Source: Peribacillus sp. FSL H8-0477 (GTDB lineage Bacteria > Bacillota > Bacilli > Bacillales > DSM-1321). From it: DNA of 64,000 nt. A model generated the notes under the pieces. The model did no database searches and was not told the DNA's origin. It worked only from the letters and a program-made list of their open reading frames with translations. The position numbers were made by a program, and so were the translations under genes. The stretch is taken from NCBI RefSeq assembly GCF_038002765.1, contig NZ_JBBODE010000001.1:1674001-1738000 (forward strand). Reading direction: 5' to 3'. Position 1 is the first letter of the stretch; each line of letters begins with the position of its first letter. Of the stretch, positions 45,346-54,013 are shown in pieces.

Positions 45346-46212
45346 TCATTGGCTGATTGGCCCTATTTTCAACCCTCTATCTTTTAGTAACTCATTTATC
45401 GCCTGACGGAAGGATGAGTAAATGAATTCCTTGCTAAAAGAACCGTACTCTTTTATTTCTTTACTGACAAAAGACGAAAAACCTACAAAGATTGTTTTTG
45501 TTCCCATTGAAGACAAAGAATGAACCAGTTTCTCAAGAATAGGAAACAAACTGGAATCCTGTTCTGCTATTCCTGTAAAATCTATAATCACGCTATCTAC
45601 CATTAAAACCTTGCATTCATTGACTACTTTTTTCTGCAAATCCTTCATTCTTTCTTCATTCAACTCGCCGCTTAGGGGAATATGAAGGACTCCATCCAGT
45701 ACAGTTTGAATAATAGGCGTTGATAATGTTTTTATGACAGATTCTTGGTTTTTTATATGCTGTAGAGATTTTGAAGTTATATTTGTGGTTTCCTTGTAAT
45801 GATTAACGAAGCCCAAACTAATACTTCGAAGGGATATATCTAATAGTGCATCGATAGTGGACATTGCTTTTAAGAGGATGTTTACAGCGTATTTCTGATT
45901 ACTTACTTCTTCTTCAATAAAGCTCCAAAAAAGATGGCGGCTGTTCATGGTATTCTCTATCGCAAGATTAATAGAAGACCCGCTTTCCACCATTACTTTG
46001 CCTATATTCAAACTAGCCGTACTCATCTTTTTTTCTGCTTGTTCTTTTCCATAAATCAGAGCTTCTCCATGTATTTGCACAAGATCCGCACGCCACTCTC
46101 TTACCATTATGCCGCCAAAGGAAAAGTGATCATTTTGAAGAAGATCGATATGCTCAGCAAATATATACTTATTTTTAATTAGTTTTTCTCCTAATCGCTT
46201 TAATTCTTCCAT
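45346..46212 (-). CDS. RsbR-like STAS-domain protein 2
   Basis: About 288 residues with the same plan as the previous gene: helical N domain to about 160, then STAS (VDSVIIDFTGIAEQDSSLFPILEKLVHSLSSMGTKTIFVGFSS). The Ser-Ser after QD is where phosphorylation occurs in classical members. ATG 46212 is set by GGTGGAGG six bases upstream. The two RsbR-like genes point the same way but are separated by 185 bp with a hairpin, so they are probably separate transcripts arising from duplication. Confidence 0.75.
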   Translation of the reverse strand: MEELKRLGEKLIKNKYIFAEHIDLLQNDHFSFGGIMVREWRADLVQIHGEALIYGKEQAEKKMSTASLNIGKVMVESGSSINLAIENTMNSRHLFWSFIEEEVSNQKYAVNILLKAMSTIDALLDISLRSISLGFVNHYKETTNITSKSLQHIKNQESVIKTLSTPIIQTVLDGVLHIPLSGELNEERMKDLQKKVVNECKVLMVDSVIIDFTGIAEQDSSLFPILEKLVHSLSSMGTKTIFVGFSSFVSKEIKEYGSFSKEFIYSSFRQAINELLKDRGLKIGPISQ

Positions 46213-46399
46213 GTTTGCCTCCACCACCGTCAACTAATTTAATTCTAGTTAATACGTACTTTCTCTTATATCGTTTATAGCCTAATTATCCATTTTAAAA
46301 CATCAATCTTCTATTCAATTTTTCTGGATGTTTGCATATTTCTCATTTGGGTACTATATAAAAACTGAGTATTTACTAATCATCTTTGGGGGGATATTT

Positions 46400-46534
46400 A
46401 TGTCTAACAAAAATAATGACAATGAAACAGAAAATATGATGGACCTGATTCGCTTAATTAATGCTAAAAACCATGGCAGAAGGATTAAGAAAATCATGAA
46501 AGAAAATAAAGCTGAAGATAAGAAAACCAATTAA
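46400..46534 (+). CDS. Small charged hypothetical protein (44 residues)
   Basis: ATG at 46400 with GGGGGGAT six bases upstream. The product is MSNKNNDNETENMMDLIRL followed by INAKNHGRRIKKIMKENK and a Lys-rich end; no membrane segment. I do not recognise it. It has its own terminator at once after the stop, which supports a real gene. Confidence 0.6.
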   Translation: MSNKNNDNETENMMDLIRLINAKNHGRRIKKIMKENKAEDKKTN

Positions 46535-46538
46535 AATA

Positions 46539-46575
46539 AAGAGCTCTCGCCTAAGACCAAGGTGAGAGCTCTTTT
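46539..46575. terminator. Bidirectional terminator
   Basis: Arms AAGAGCTCTCGCC and GGTGAGAGCTCTT (one G-T/A-C change) with T-run on the plus strand; also ends the chemoreceptor gene from the other side. Confidence 0.85.
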
Positions 46576-46579
46576 CCAA

Positions 46580-47833
46580 TTATACTTTGAACGTGTGTGT
46601 CATCTCTTGCATTTCTTTTGCCAACTTAGCTAACGTTTCAGCAAACGTACTTATTTCTTGGATAGAAATTGCTTGTTCCTCAGTAGCTGCTAATACACTT
46701 TGAGTGGAGGCAGCCGACTCTGCAGCAGCATTAGTGATCATATCCATTGATTTTACAGCACTATTTGTTCCAGATGTCATCTGTTCAATCGCAGCAGAAA
46801 CTTGAGCTACTTGTTCAAATACCGAATTAACTGATTCCTGAATCTGTGTAAAAGATTCACCTGCCCCTGACATCACATTGATTCCGTCGCTGACCTCTGC
46901 ATTAACGGATTCCATGGTATCAACCACCTGACGTGTTTCAGTCTGTATATGAGAGATAATCCCTGTGATTTGCTGTGTAGCATCCCCTGATTGTTCTGCT
47001 AATTTCCGTACTTCATTTGCTACAACTGCAAATCCTTTTCCTTGTTCTCCTGCTCTCGCTGCCTCTATTGCCGCATTTAAGGCCAATAAGTTGGTTTGCG
47101 CTGATATCCCTGTAATTACTTCGACAATCTTTCCTATTTCTTTCGATCGTTCACCTAATCCCCTGACTACTCTTGCTAACTCATTGACATTTGAATAGAT
47201 GGATTCCATCTGTCTTCCTGCAGATTCAATCGAACTAGTTCCCGCATCGGCTTTTTCCATTGATTTATTTATACTTGAAACTACGGTCACCGCGTTTGTA
47301 GAAACTTGAGCAAGACTTTCAGACATTTGATGAATCACATTGGATGTTTCACTTACACCTCGCACCTGATTATCTGCTCCACGAGAAATCCCTTCAATAA
47401 CTGTTGAAATATGTTCTGTGGCCTGATTTGTTTGTGCTGTACCTTGAGCCAAGTTAATCGAAAAGTCAGTCATATTTTTCGATGATTCCTGAACTTTATT
47501 TAATACATTTGACCATGAATCAACCGCATAATTTACACTGATTGCCACAGATGCAAGAAAACCAAGATTCTCCGGTTCTAAGCGATCTCTCATATCTCCA
47601 TCTGCCAGCTTTTCGAAGAACGTATTAATCTTTTCTATCGGTTTGATAAATCGTCTATGATTTATAAAAGCTGAAATCACTCCAACTACTCCGCCCATTA
47701 ACGTAATACATATAAGGTTGATAACAAAACTTTTCCCCTCTATTCCGTTCATGATACAAACAAAAAAACCAATCGTGAATGTTGCTGGAATGACAATGAT
47801 ACTCGTTCGTAAAATATATTGGAAAAGCTGCAT
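46580..47833 (-). CDS. Methyl-accepting chemotaxis protein without a ligand-binding outside domain
   Basis: 417 residues. Two membrane helices (about 8-30 and 35-57) are separated by a loop of only a few residues, so there is no outside sensor domain; a HAMP-like segment follows ([26 protein letters not shown]). The conserved hairpin [29 protein letters not shown] is intact, and [12 protein letters not shown] confirms the family. It may sense membrane or cytoplasmic signals. A cre-like site lies 26 bases upstream of the start. RBS AAGGAGA. Confidence 0.92.
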   Translation of the reverse strand: MQLFQYILRTSIIVIPATFTIGFFVCIMNGIEGKSFVINLICITLMGGVVGVISAFINHRRFIKPIEKINTFFEKLADGDMRDRLEPENLGFLASVAISVNYAVDSWSNVLNKVQESSKNMTDFSINLAQGTAQTNQATEHISTVIEGISRGADNQVRGVSETSNVIHQMSESLAQVSTNAVTVVSSINKSMEKADAGTSSIESAGRQMESIYSNVNELARVVRGLGERSKEIGKIVEVITGISAQTNLLALNAAIEAARAGEQGKGFAVVANEVRKLAEQSGDATQQITGIISHIQTETRQVVDTMESVNAEVSDGINVMSGAGESFTQIQESVNSVFEQVAQVSAAIEQMTSGTNSAVKSMDMITNAAAESAASTQSVLAATEEQAISIQEISTFAETLAKLAKEMQEMTHTFKV

Positions 47834-47858
47834 AGATTCATTCTCCTTACAATTAGTT

Positions 47859-47872
47859 TAAAAGCGCTTACA
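47859..47872 (-). promoter_or_regulatory. cre-like site (CcpA) upstream of the chemoreceptor gene
   Basis: Minus-strand TGTAAGCGCTTTTA matches the cre consensus TGWAANCGNTNWCA at all but one position. It lies 26-39 bases before the start codon. Confidence 0.65.
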
Positions 47873-47954
47873 TAGTTAAGCTCTACTCTTTATTTCAATC
47901 TAGCATAACTATTATACTATAAACACTTCTAACTATTTGGTTTTTTTTACCTTA

Positions 47955-47985
47955 TAAAAAAAACCGACCTCAAATGCGAAGTCAG
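47955..47985 (-). terminator. Terminator of the small membrane-protein gene
   Basis: Minus-strand stem GACTTC/GAGGTC, followed by GGTTTTTTT. Modest stem. Confidence 0.55.
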
Positions 47986-48284
47986 CCGATTAGTTCTACT
48001 TTACCCTCTGTATAAATAATAAAAAATACAATTAGAATAAATACACCACTTAGCAGAAAACCCGCCCAAGCGAATTTTTTTTCGTTTCTAATAGGGTCTT
48101 TTCTTTTAAATATTCCGAACAAACACAGCAAAAAGGCAGGGTAGGTACAAACTAAGAATAGCAAGGCAAGCAAACCATAAACAAAAATACTAGCTGAAAT
48201 ACCTGCCATGATCATACTAATTAAAATACTACCAGAAATTAACGCTCCAATACTTAAATAAAAACCTACTACACTTTTATTCAT
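47982..48284 (-). CDS. Small membrane protein of unknown function
   Basis: About 100 residues with three membrane segments (about 7-28, 32-58 and 77-97) and a short basic loop (FKRKDPIRNEKKF). No family recognised. ATG 48284 is chosen with GAGGTG eight bases upstream; the frame extends to 48308. Confidence 0.65.
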   Translation of the reverse strand: MNKSVVGFYLSIGALISGSILISMIMAGISASIFVYGLLALLFLVCTYPAFLLCLFGIFKRKDPIRNEKKFAWAGFLLSGVFILIVFFIIYTEGKVELIG

Positions 48285-48375
48285 ACATTTACACCTCAAG
48301 TTATCCATTAGCGGAAGAAAGTCTACACGTTAGCTATCATACCACTTACCACTGCCTCATCGAAAAAAATCATAC

Positions 48376-48406
48376 AAAAAAACCCGTAAATCATATTTAC
48401 GGGTTT
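48376..48406 (-). terminator. Terminator of the glsB-like gene
   Basis: Perfect 12-bp arms AAACCCGTAAAT/ATTTACGGGTTT with T-run on the minus strand. Confidence 0.88.
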
Positions 48407-48419
48407 GAACATATAGCGG

Positions 48420-48671
48420 TTATCTCCATCTCGTATTTCGCATAATTAAGGACACAATAAAAACCACTATGATTGCCCCAAGCAGTGCAGGAACAATGTA
48501 AAATCCGCCAGTAGCAGGTCCGATTGAACCTAGAATAGCCGTACCAAGCCATGCTCCTATAAATCCAGCAACGATATTCCCAATGACTCCACCAGGCATA
48601 TCACGTCCAATTATTAAACTCCCCAGCCAGCCAATAATCCCACCAACAATTAACATCCAAAGAAGTTCCAA
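48420..48671 (-). CDS. GlsB/YeaQ/YmgE-family stress-response membrane protein
   Basis: 83 residues with three helices. The signature LIVGGIIGWLGSLIIGRDMPGGVIGNIVAGFIGAWLG defines the family (also called transglycosylase-associated). It is a general-stress-type small membrane protein; function unknown. TTG start with GGGTGG upstream. A TTCCCTT/AAGGGAA inverted repeat (48687-48711) lies just upstream. Confidence 0.88.
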   Translation of the reverse strand: MELLWMLIVGGIIGWLGSLIIGRDMPGGVIGNIVAGFIGAWLGTAILGSIGPATGGFYIVPALLGAIIVVFIVSLIMRNTRWR

Positions 48672-48828
48672 GCGTCTTCCACCCCCTTCCCTTGAAAATA
48701 TATTAAGGGAATAGACAAGTTAGAATAGCTAGTTGGAAAATAATATAAATAAACACCCAACTTTGAATGGAACCTGAGTAGAACAGGCGAGGAATCAGCC
48801 ATATTGACTGTCTTGCGTGTGTGCTTTA

Positions 48829-49104
48829 TTAACCCTTTTTATCTTTATCCATATATTCTTGTATCTTTTTTTCTTTCCAGTCATAACCAATACTGCTGTG
48901 TACCCATGTCGTGACCCCATGTATGAACAATCCAGCACCCCATCCTCCGAGCGGGAACAGAAACCACCAGTTTCCAGCATCCGTTAAGAAATTAATAATA
49001 AAGAGCATACTATTCACTAACAGGTAAACAGCTAAATGAATATAGAAGCCAAATAGATTTTCAACCCTTTTTTTCGCCTGACGGTATTGTTCATTTCTCT
49101 CCAT
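48829..49104 (-). CDS. 2TM-domain protein
   Basis: 91 residues. Two membrane helices (about 18-40 and 47-68) between charged ends, with the YRQAKKRVENLFGFYIHLAVYLLVN opening and final GYDWKEKKIQEYMDK segment of the 2TM-domain family, which is often linked to sensor kinases. No kinase is adjacent. ATG has AGGGGG upstream. Confidence 0.82.
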   Translation of the reverse strand: MERNEQYRQAKKRVENLFGFYIHLAVYLLVNSMLFIINFLTDAGNWWFLFPLGGWGAGLFIHGVTTWVHSSIGYDWKEKKIQEYMDKDKKG

Positions 49105-49169
49105 TTTAGACCCCCTAAAAGTCTTTTAGATATATTATACATAAATACATTAAATTTACATATAAACAA

Positions 49170-49214
49170 AAAAAATAAACCTACAGCTAAAGAAGTCTAA
49201 TAGCTGCAGGTTTA
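49170..49214 (-). terminator. Terminator of the 49223-49591 gene
   Basis: Arms AACCTACAGCTA/TAGCTGCAGGTT (one mismatch), then a T-run on the minus strand. Confidence 0.82.
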
Positions 49215-49222
49215 CGATTTGA

Positions 49223-49591
49223 TTATTTTTTTCTTCTAATATCCGTTATTTGCTTTCCATCATATTCAATATAGACCGTCTCATGATTTCGAAAATCTAG
49301 ATAGCGGTCACAATCTATTTCGAGGATTTTGTCATTGCTGAACTTCATTGCGCAGCTTGATCCTTCATCATTTTTTGTTACATCAATCACTTCATTCGTT
49401 TCGATACCAATAGCTGTACCAGCTTCTCCCTGTGGATAATATTTTTCTATTATCTCTACTTGTTCTGCTACCATTCCTGGACGCATAAATACAAATAATA
49501 AAATCAGTAATACAATTAGTAATCCTATTAAAACAGCTGCTTTACTTTTCAATTTCTTAATTACCCTCTTCTCTATGCAATCTATGATCAT
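49223..49591 (-). CDS. Membrane-anchored hypothetical protein
   Basis: 122 residues: a basic N-terminus, one helix (AAVLIGLLIVLLILLFVF, about 18-36), and an outside domain of about 85 residues with two Cys (SSCAMKF, EIDCDRYLD) that could pair. I do not recognise it. The start is uncertain: ATG 49591 has GAGAGAG right before it, and the TTG of residue 14 is another choice. Confidence 0.6.
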   Translation of the reverse strand: MIIDCIEKRVIKKLKSKAAVLIGLLIVLLILLFVFMRPGMVAEQVEIIEKYYPQGEAGTAIGIETNEVIDVTKNDEGSSCAMKFSNDKILEIDCDRYLDFRNHETVYIEYDGKQITDIRRKK

Positions 49592-50033
49592 CTCTCTCTA
49601 TTTATCCTCTTTTCTACAATTTATTCAGAAAAAAGATAAATATGAAAGCCTTTTTTATTAGCAATGCTCTCACCGAAAAAATCCCTAGACACTACTAAGT
49701 TTAAAAGGTTTTCAGCATGGTTTGCAATATATATATACTAGGAAAATCTTAGGTAGGAAGTTAATAAGATCCATTACCTAAATCACTGCCAATGATTTCC
49801 CCTGTCAAACCCCAGCTAAATGTTTGAACAGGAAGGAACTTACGGCGACTTTAACAAGCCCGCATCGTTTCATTCATACAGGATTCCATCCAGTAACACC
49901 ACTATTTGTTTCTTGAAGTTACTACGCCCTATCTTCACGACTTTTAAAACTATGTATTGGGAAAAGATATTGAGGCAGATACTTTATCTGCAGGAAGGGA
50001 TTGGGGGATTGGTTTTGCGATCCTGATTAACAG
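49592..50033. other. Intergenic stretch, perhaps remains of a decayed gene
   Basis: A 68-codon plus-strand frame (49820-50026) begins MFEQEGTYGDFNKPASFH; near its end a different frame (from about 49971) reads LSAGRDWGIGFAILINSKK. The change of frame suggests a degraded coding sequence, but no family can be assigned and no start site is seen. Confidence 0.3.
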
Positions 50034-50071
50034 TAAAAAAACAGGTATCCGTTTCCGAAACGGATACCTGT
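50034..50071 (-). terminator. Terminator of katA
   Basis: Perfect 15-bp arms ACAGGTATCCGTTTC/GAAACGGATACCTGT with a one-base centre, then T7 on the minus strand. Confidence 0.9.
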
Positions 50072-50103
50072 ATCTATAGAGAATAAAATGAGCAGTTTTG
50101 TTA

Positions 50104-51564
50104 TTATCTTTGAACAACTGCTGCTGGTACTTCTAATCCAAGACCTTCTGCAATACGAGTTCCATATTCAGCATCTGCTTTGTAGAAGTGTCCAATTTGA
50201 CGAAGCTTGATTTCATCTAGTGTCACAGGTTTCATTGCACCAACGATATTAGCAACAAGACGAGTACGCTCATCTTCGCTTAGTAGACGGTAAAGATCTC
50301 CTGCTTGTGTATAATGATCATGTTCATCATACGCAACACTATCAGCTACTCCTGAAACAGCAAATGGAGCTATTTTGTTTTCTGGAGTTTCAGTAGGGCC
50401 GCCGAAACTATTTGGCTCATAATATACTGATTTACCGCCGTTAGCATCATGACGCATAGCGCCATCACGGAAGTTGTTAGCAGCTTCCACTTTCGGGCGA
50501 TTAATCGGAAGTGTATTATGATTAGCACCAACACGGTAACGTGCAGCATCAGCGTAAGCAAATAGTCGCCCTTGAAGCATTTTATCTGGAGATGGCTCAA
50601 TACCAGGTACAAGCGTTCCAGGTGAGAATGTTGCTTGCTCAACTTCAGCAAAATAGTTCTCAGGGTTTCTATTTAATGTCATACGGCCAACTTCGATTAA
50701 CGGGTAATCTTTTTGAGACCATACTTTTGTTACATCAAATGGATCGAAACGGTACGTATTTGCATCTTCTTCAGGCATGATTTGAACGCATAGCTTCCAA
50801 GAAGGGAAATCACCTTTTTCAATCGCATTGAATAAATCTTCAGTGTGGTAATCAGGATTTTCACCTGCAAGCTGTGCAGCAAGATCCACATCAAGGTTTT
50901 TAACACCTTGTTCAGTTTTAAAGTGGTATTTCACCCAAACTGCTTGTCCTTCAGCATTAACCCACTTGAACGTATGGCTTCCGAAACCATGAGTGTGACG
51001 CCATGTAGCAGGAATACCACGGTCTGACATTAGAATTGAAACCTGATGAAGTGATTCTGGAGAATGAGACCAGAAATCCCATACTGCTGTTGGGTTCTTC
51101 AAGTGTGTTTGTGGATCTCTTTTTTGTGTATGGATAAAGTCAGGGAATTTAATTGCATCACGAATAAAGAATACAGGCGTGTTATTACCTACGATATCGT
51201 AGTTGCCTTCTTCTGTATAAAATTTAACAGCAAATCCACGTGGATCACGAAGCGTATCAGCAGAACCAAGTTCACCAGCAACTGTAGAGAAGCGGATAAA
51301 CATATCTGTTTTTGTGCCTGTGCCATTAAATAGTTTTGCTTTAGTATATTGTGACATATCATTTGTCACTTCGAAGAAACCATGTGCTCCGCCGCCTTTA
51401 GCATGTACAACACGCTCAGGCACACGTTCACGGTTAAAATGTGCAAGTTTTTCTAAAAGATATACGTCTTGAATCAATGTAGGGCCGCGATGGCCGGCAG
51501 TAATTGAATTTTGGTTGTCACCAACAGGTGCACCCCAGCTAGTCGTAAGTTTACGATCTGTCAT
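50104..51564 (-). CDS. katA: Vegetative-type heme catalase KatA
   Basis: About 486 residues, small-subunit clade. Catalytic His in [14 protein letters not shown], distal Asn in [15 protein letters not shown], and the proximal heme Tyr in [14 protein letters not shown] are intact. It breaks down hydrogen peroxide. ATG 51564 is set by GGGGTGAT; the frame extends four codons further. A near-perfect PerR box lies about 75 bases upstream, as for katA in B. subtilis. Monocistronic. Confidence 0.96.
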   Translation of the reverse strand: MTDRKLTTSWGAPVGDNQNSITAGHRGPTLIQDVYLLEKLAHFNRERVPERVVHAKGGGAHGFFEVTNDMSQYTKAKLFNGTGTKTDMFIRFSTVAGELGSADTLRDPRGFAVKFYTEEGNYDIVGNNTPVFFIRDAIKFPDFIHTQKRDPQTHLKNPTAVWDFWSHSPESLHQVSILMSDRGIPATWRHTHGFGSHTFKWVNAEGQAVWVKYHFKTEQGVKNLDVDLAAQLAGENPDYHTEDLFNAIEKGDFPSWKLCVQIMPEEDANTYRFDPFDVTKVWSQKDYPLIEVGRMTLNRNPENYFAEVEQATFSPGTLVPGIEPSPDKMLQGRLFAYADAARYRVGANHNTLPINRPKVEAANNFRDGAMRHDANGGKSVYYEPNSFGGPTETPENKIAPFAVSGVADSVAYDEHDHYTQAGDLYRLLSEDERTRLVANIVGAMKPVTLDEIKLRQIGHFYKADAEYGTRIAEGLGLEVPAAVVQR

Positions 51565-51638
51565 AAAAAAAATCACCCCATATAATTAATAATCACATTT
51601 ATAATACTAACGTTTATTAAAAAAAAATCAATACTTAT

Positions 51639-51653
51639 TTATAATAATTTTAA
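51639..51653. promoter_or_regulatory. PerR box upstream of katA
   Basis: TTATAATAATTTTAA matches the PerR consensus TTATAATNATTATAA at 14 of 15 positions. Position and gene fit peroxide-inducible control. Confidence 0.75.
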
Positions 51654-51940
51654 TTTAATACTATGTATTTGTTACTTCAAATTTCACATTTTATGTCAAG
51701 AAAAATGAATTGTATGTTTGCTCTAATCCCTTTCAGGCAGACATTAAGAGCATTATCCCTCATGTTACTCTGTTGATTTCTTCTATCTATTCACCAAGAT
51801 ACTTATTGCAAATTTCTAACTGTCATTCTCATTTACAATGCCAGAAAAACATTTATAAAAGAAAGCTGGACAATCATTCTTAACCCTTCTTCACTAAAAA
51901 AGGACATAACCAAATAATTTTTCATCTTCTAAAATGGGGT

Positions 51941-52070
51941 GTTGATTTCCATTCCAGACGTTTCGCTTTCCGCGGGCAGGCGGTGAGCCTTCTCATCGCT
52001 TACGCTCCTGCGGGGTCTCACCTGTCCTGCTTTTCCCGCAGGAGTCTTCACGCTAACACTCCCATCAACT
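51941..52070. repeat. GC-rich structured repeat, copy 1
   Basis: About 130 bases framed by GTTGAT and ATCAAC. Internally CTCCTGCGGG pairs with CCCGCAGGAG, and GCAGGCGGTGAG can pair alternatively with CTCACCTGTCC. The copy at 60119-60240 matches it over most of its length. A transposase relic follows. Similar elements are widespread in Bacillus genomes. Confidence 0.85.
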
Positions 52071-52112
52071 GCCTTTCTAAAGGCAATCTCAAAAGTCAAA
52101 TCCGTTCTATTT

Positions 52113-52290
52113 TTAAATAAACTTGATAAGGTCCTTTCAAAAACCCATTTAATTCAACGTGGTCAGCTTGAAATGGTCGCACTAGACCAGCTTGTTCCCG
52201 AGTACCATTTGGCCCGCAAAATGGAAGAAGCCCTGGACTTTTTATGATCTGGTCAAGATGATCTGTATTTGGAAGTAAGCCGGCCTTGAA
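52113..52290 (+). pseudogene. Decayed IS1182-family transposase, N-terminal remnant
   Basis: The plus-strand reading LEMVALDQLVPEYHLARKM then EEALDFL matches the start of IS1182-type transposases. A stop follows, and the expected YDLVK and LY-EVSRP pieces appear in two different frames, so there are at least two frameshifts. The rest of the gene is missing. It lies between the structured repeat and hairpin 52351-52385. The minus-strand frame at 52096-52299 is its shadow. Confidence 0.7.
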
Positions 52291-52350
52291 AGATGTCATG
52301 AACAGTCTTTATAAGCCAGAAAACCTCCATGAAAAGTGTTCAAAACTCAA

Positions 52351-52385
52351 AGAGGTCCGGAATGAAACATTCCGGACCTCTTTTA
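52351..52385 (+). terminator. Hairpin behind the transposase relic
   Basis: Perfect 14-bp arms AGAGGTCCGGAATG/CATTCCGGACCTCT with AAA loop and TTT. A diverged form follows the other repeat copy at 60284-60325. GGGGCTGTCTCAT (52398-52410) just after it resembles an IS1182 end. Confidence 0.7.
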
Positions 52386-52444
52386 TCGACAAACTGAGGG
52401 GCTGTCTCATATGTCCTTTTTAAAGTAAAGTAACGCAAAATTGA

Positions 52445-52482
52445 AGAGGCAGAAATGTTGTTAAAACAACATTTCTGCCTCT
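52445..52482. repeat. Perfect 18-bp-arm inverted repeat
   Basis: AGAGGCAGAAATGTTGTT and its complement with two A between, followed by CTCTTTTTATT on the plus strand. It may be a terminator from the insertion relic or for the permease on the other strand. Confidence 0.6.
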
Positions 52483-52535
52483 CTCTTTTTATTCATTTTG
52501 GGCTTAAGTACCCCTTTTGGGAAAGCCCGAGAACT

Positions 52536-53855
52536 TTAGTTAGATGCCCTGCTCTTTTTCCTCGTCAACACCCAGTAGATAGGAAGTCCGATAATTCCAA
52601 TTCCAATCGATAAAAGTGCATCCGCGGGTTTATCCATTACCGTATTAACCACCAGATAAATGGTTCCAATTACAGCTATAATTGGTGTTAACGGATAAAA
52701 AGGAACTTTATACGTCTTCACATCCGGCTGTTTCTTCCTGAGAATAAACACCGCAAAAAACGCTAAGCCATAAAAAGAAAATACTGAGAAAATGGCCATA
52801 TCTGTGAGTCGATCTGGATCACTAACAATCATCATAATAACTGCAATGACCATTTGCATGATTGTTGCATTCATTGGTGTCTTGTAGGTCTTATGAACTT
52901 TTGAAATTTGTTTGGATCCAGGCAGTAATCCATTTTGCGCCATGGCAAAAGGAATTCTGGGAAACGTTAAAATTTTCCCATTTAAACAGCCAAAGATAGA
53001 AATTAAAATTCCTATGGTAATTAATTTACCCCCAAAATCCCCAAAGAGAATCGTAGCCGCAGTATTTGCTGCATTGGGACCGAGTTCAATGATTTGTTCT
53101 GCAGTAAGTACATGAAGCATAGCTACATTTACAGACAAGTATGAAACCATAACAATTAAAATCCCTGTAATAATTGCCTTCGGAAGCGTTTTCGAAGGAT
53201 CCTTCATTTCCCCTGCCATAAATCCGACATTCATCCAGCCATCATAGGCCCAGAGTGTGGCCAGTATTGCTGCTCCCATGCTAATAGCTGCTGTTGAAGA
53301 CCCACTCGAAACATTTAATACTGGTTGATCTCCCAAAATGATTCCAAATATAGCAATGGCGAATATCGGAATCAGTTTTGCAACCGTAGAAACATTTTGG
53401 ATCATTCCTCCATAACGAGTACCTAGACTATTCACAACACCTAAAAAAATGACCGTTATAATACCCACGATTGTTGATAACGAGGAATCTAACTGAAAAA
53501 AACTAACGAGTAACGAACCAAAATATAACCCTAGGGCTCCCATAACTGCTGGTCCATAAATAACTGTTTGAACCCATCCGCATATGAATCCCCATATCCT
53601 GCCGTATACTTCCTCCAGATAAGCATACAGCCCTCCGGTTTTTGGAATACGCGTACTTACTTCGGCAATCGTTAACCCGCTGGCAAGGGTGATGAGTCCC
53701 CCTATTAACCAGGCTAAGAGTGCTCTCGTTGAGTCACCGCTTGATTCAAGAACAATTCCTGGTTTCATAAAAATTCCGGACCCGATTACGGTTCCAACTA
53801 CTAATGATGTTCCAACAAAGAAGCCGATGTTTTTCTTTAACTGTACTGTTCCCAA
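52536..53855 (-). CDS. steT: Amino acid permease, SteT-like (LAT family)
   Basis: 439 residues, twelve helices. VVGTVIGSGIFMKPG opening and the LIGGLITLASGLTIAEVSTRIPKTGGLYAYLEEVYGRIWGF stretch closely follow the B. subtilis serine/threonine exchanger SteT. It exchanges small neutral amino acids across the membrane. TTG start with GGGGAGGAT upstream. It lies in line with the next permease gene but a hairpin (53975-54009) separates them. Confidence 0.85.
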   Translation of the reverse strand: MGTVQLKKNIGFFVGTSLVVGTVIGSGIFMKPGIVLESSGDSTRALLAWLIGGLITLASGLTIAEVSTRIPKTGGLYAYLEEVYGRIWGFICGWVQTVIYGPAVMGALGLYFGSLLVSFFQLDSSLSTIVGIITVIFLGVVNSLGTRYGGMIQNVSTVAKLIPIFAIAIFGIILGDQPVLNVSSGSSTAAISMGAAILATLWAYDGWMNVGFMAGEMKDPSKTLPKAIITGILIVMVSYLSVNVAMLHVLTAEQIIELGPNAANTAATILFGDFGGKLITIGILISIFGCLNGKILTFPRIPFAMAQNGLLPGSKQISKVHKTYKTPMNATIMQMVIAVIMMIVSDPDRLTDMAIFSVFSFYGLAFFAVFILRKKQPDVKTYKVPFYPLTPIIAVIGTIYLVVNTVMDKPADALLSIGIGIIGLPIYWVLTRKKSRASN

Positions 53856-53974
53856 AGCATCCTCCCCATAACCTATGTATAAATTTAATGTAGTAATTAT
53901 AACATGTTTAATATATAAGAATAATTTAATTGTTGGCTTTACTATGGCTGAAAAATGCTATTTAATCAACAATT

Positions 53975-54009
53975 TAAAGCCCTGCTTCTTTAAAAAGAAG
54001 CAAGGCTTT
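53975..54009 (-). terminator. Terminator of the second permease gene
   Basis: Stem AAAGCC.TGCTTCTTT/AAAGAAGCA.GGCTTT with one mismatch, on the minus strand. The following T-run is short. Confidence 0.7.
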
Positions 54010-54013
54010 GTGT

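Noticed and set aside
52096-52299. 67-residue minus-strand frame
   Set aside because: The plus strand here encodes recognisable IS1182 transposase residues, so this frame is a shadow.
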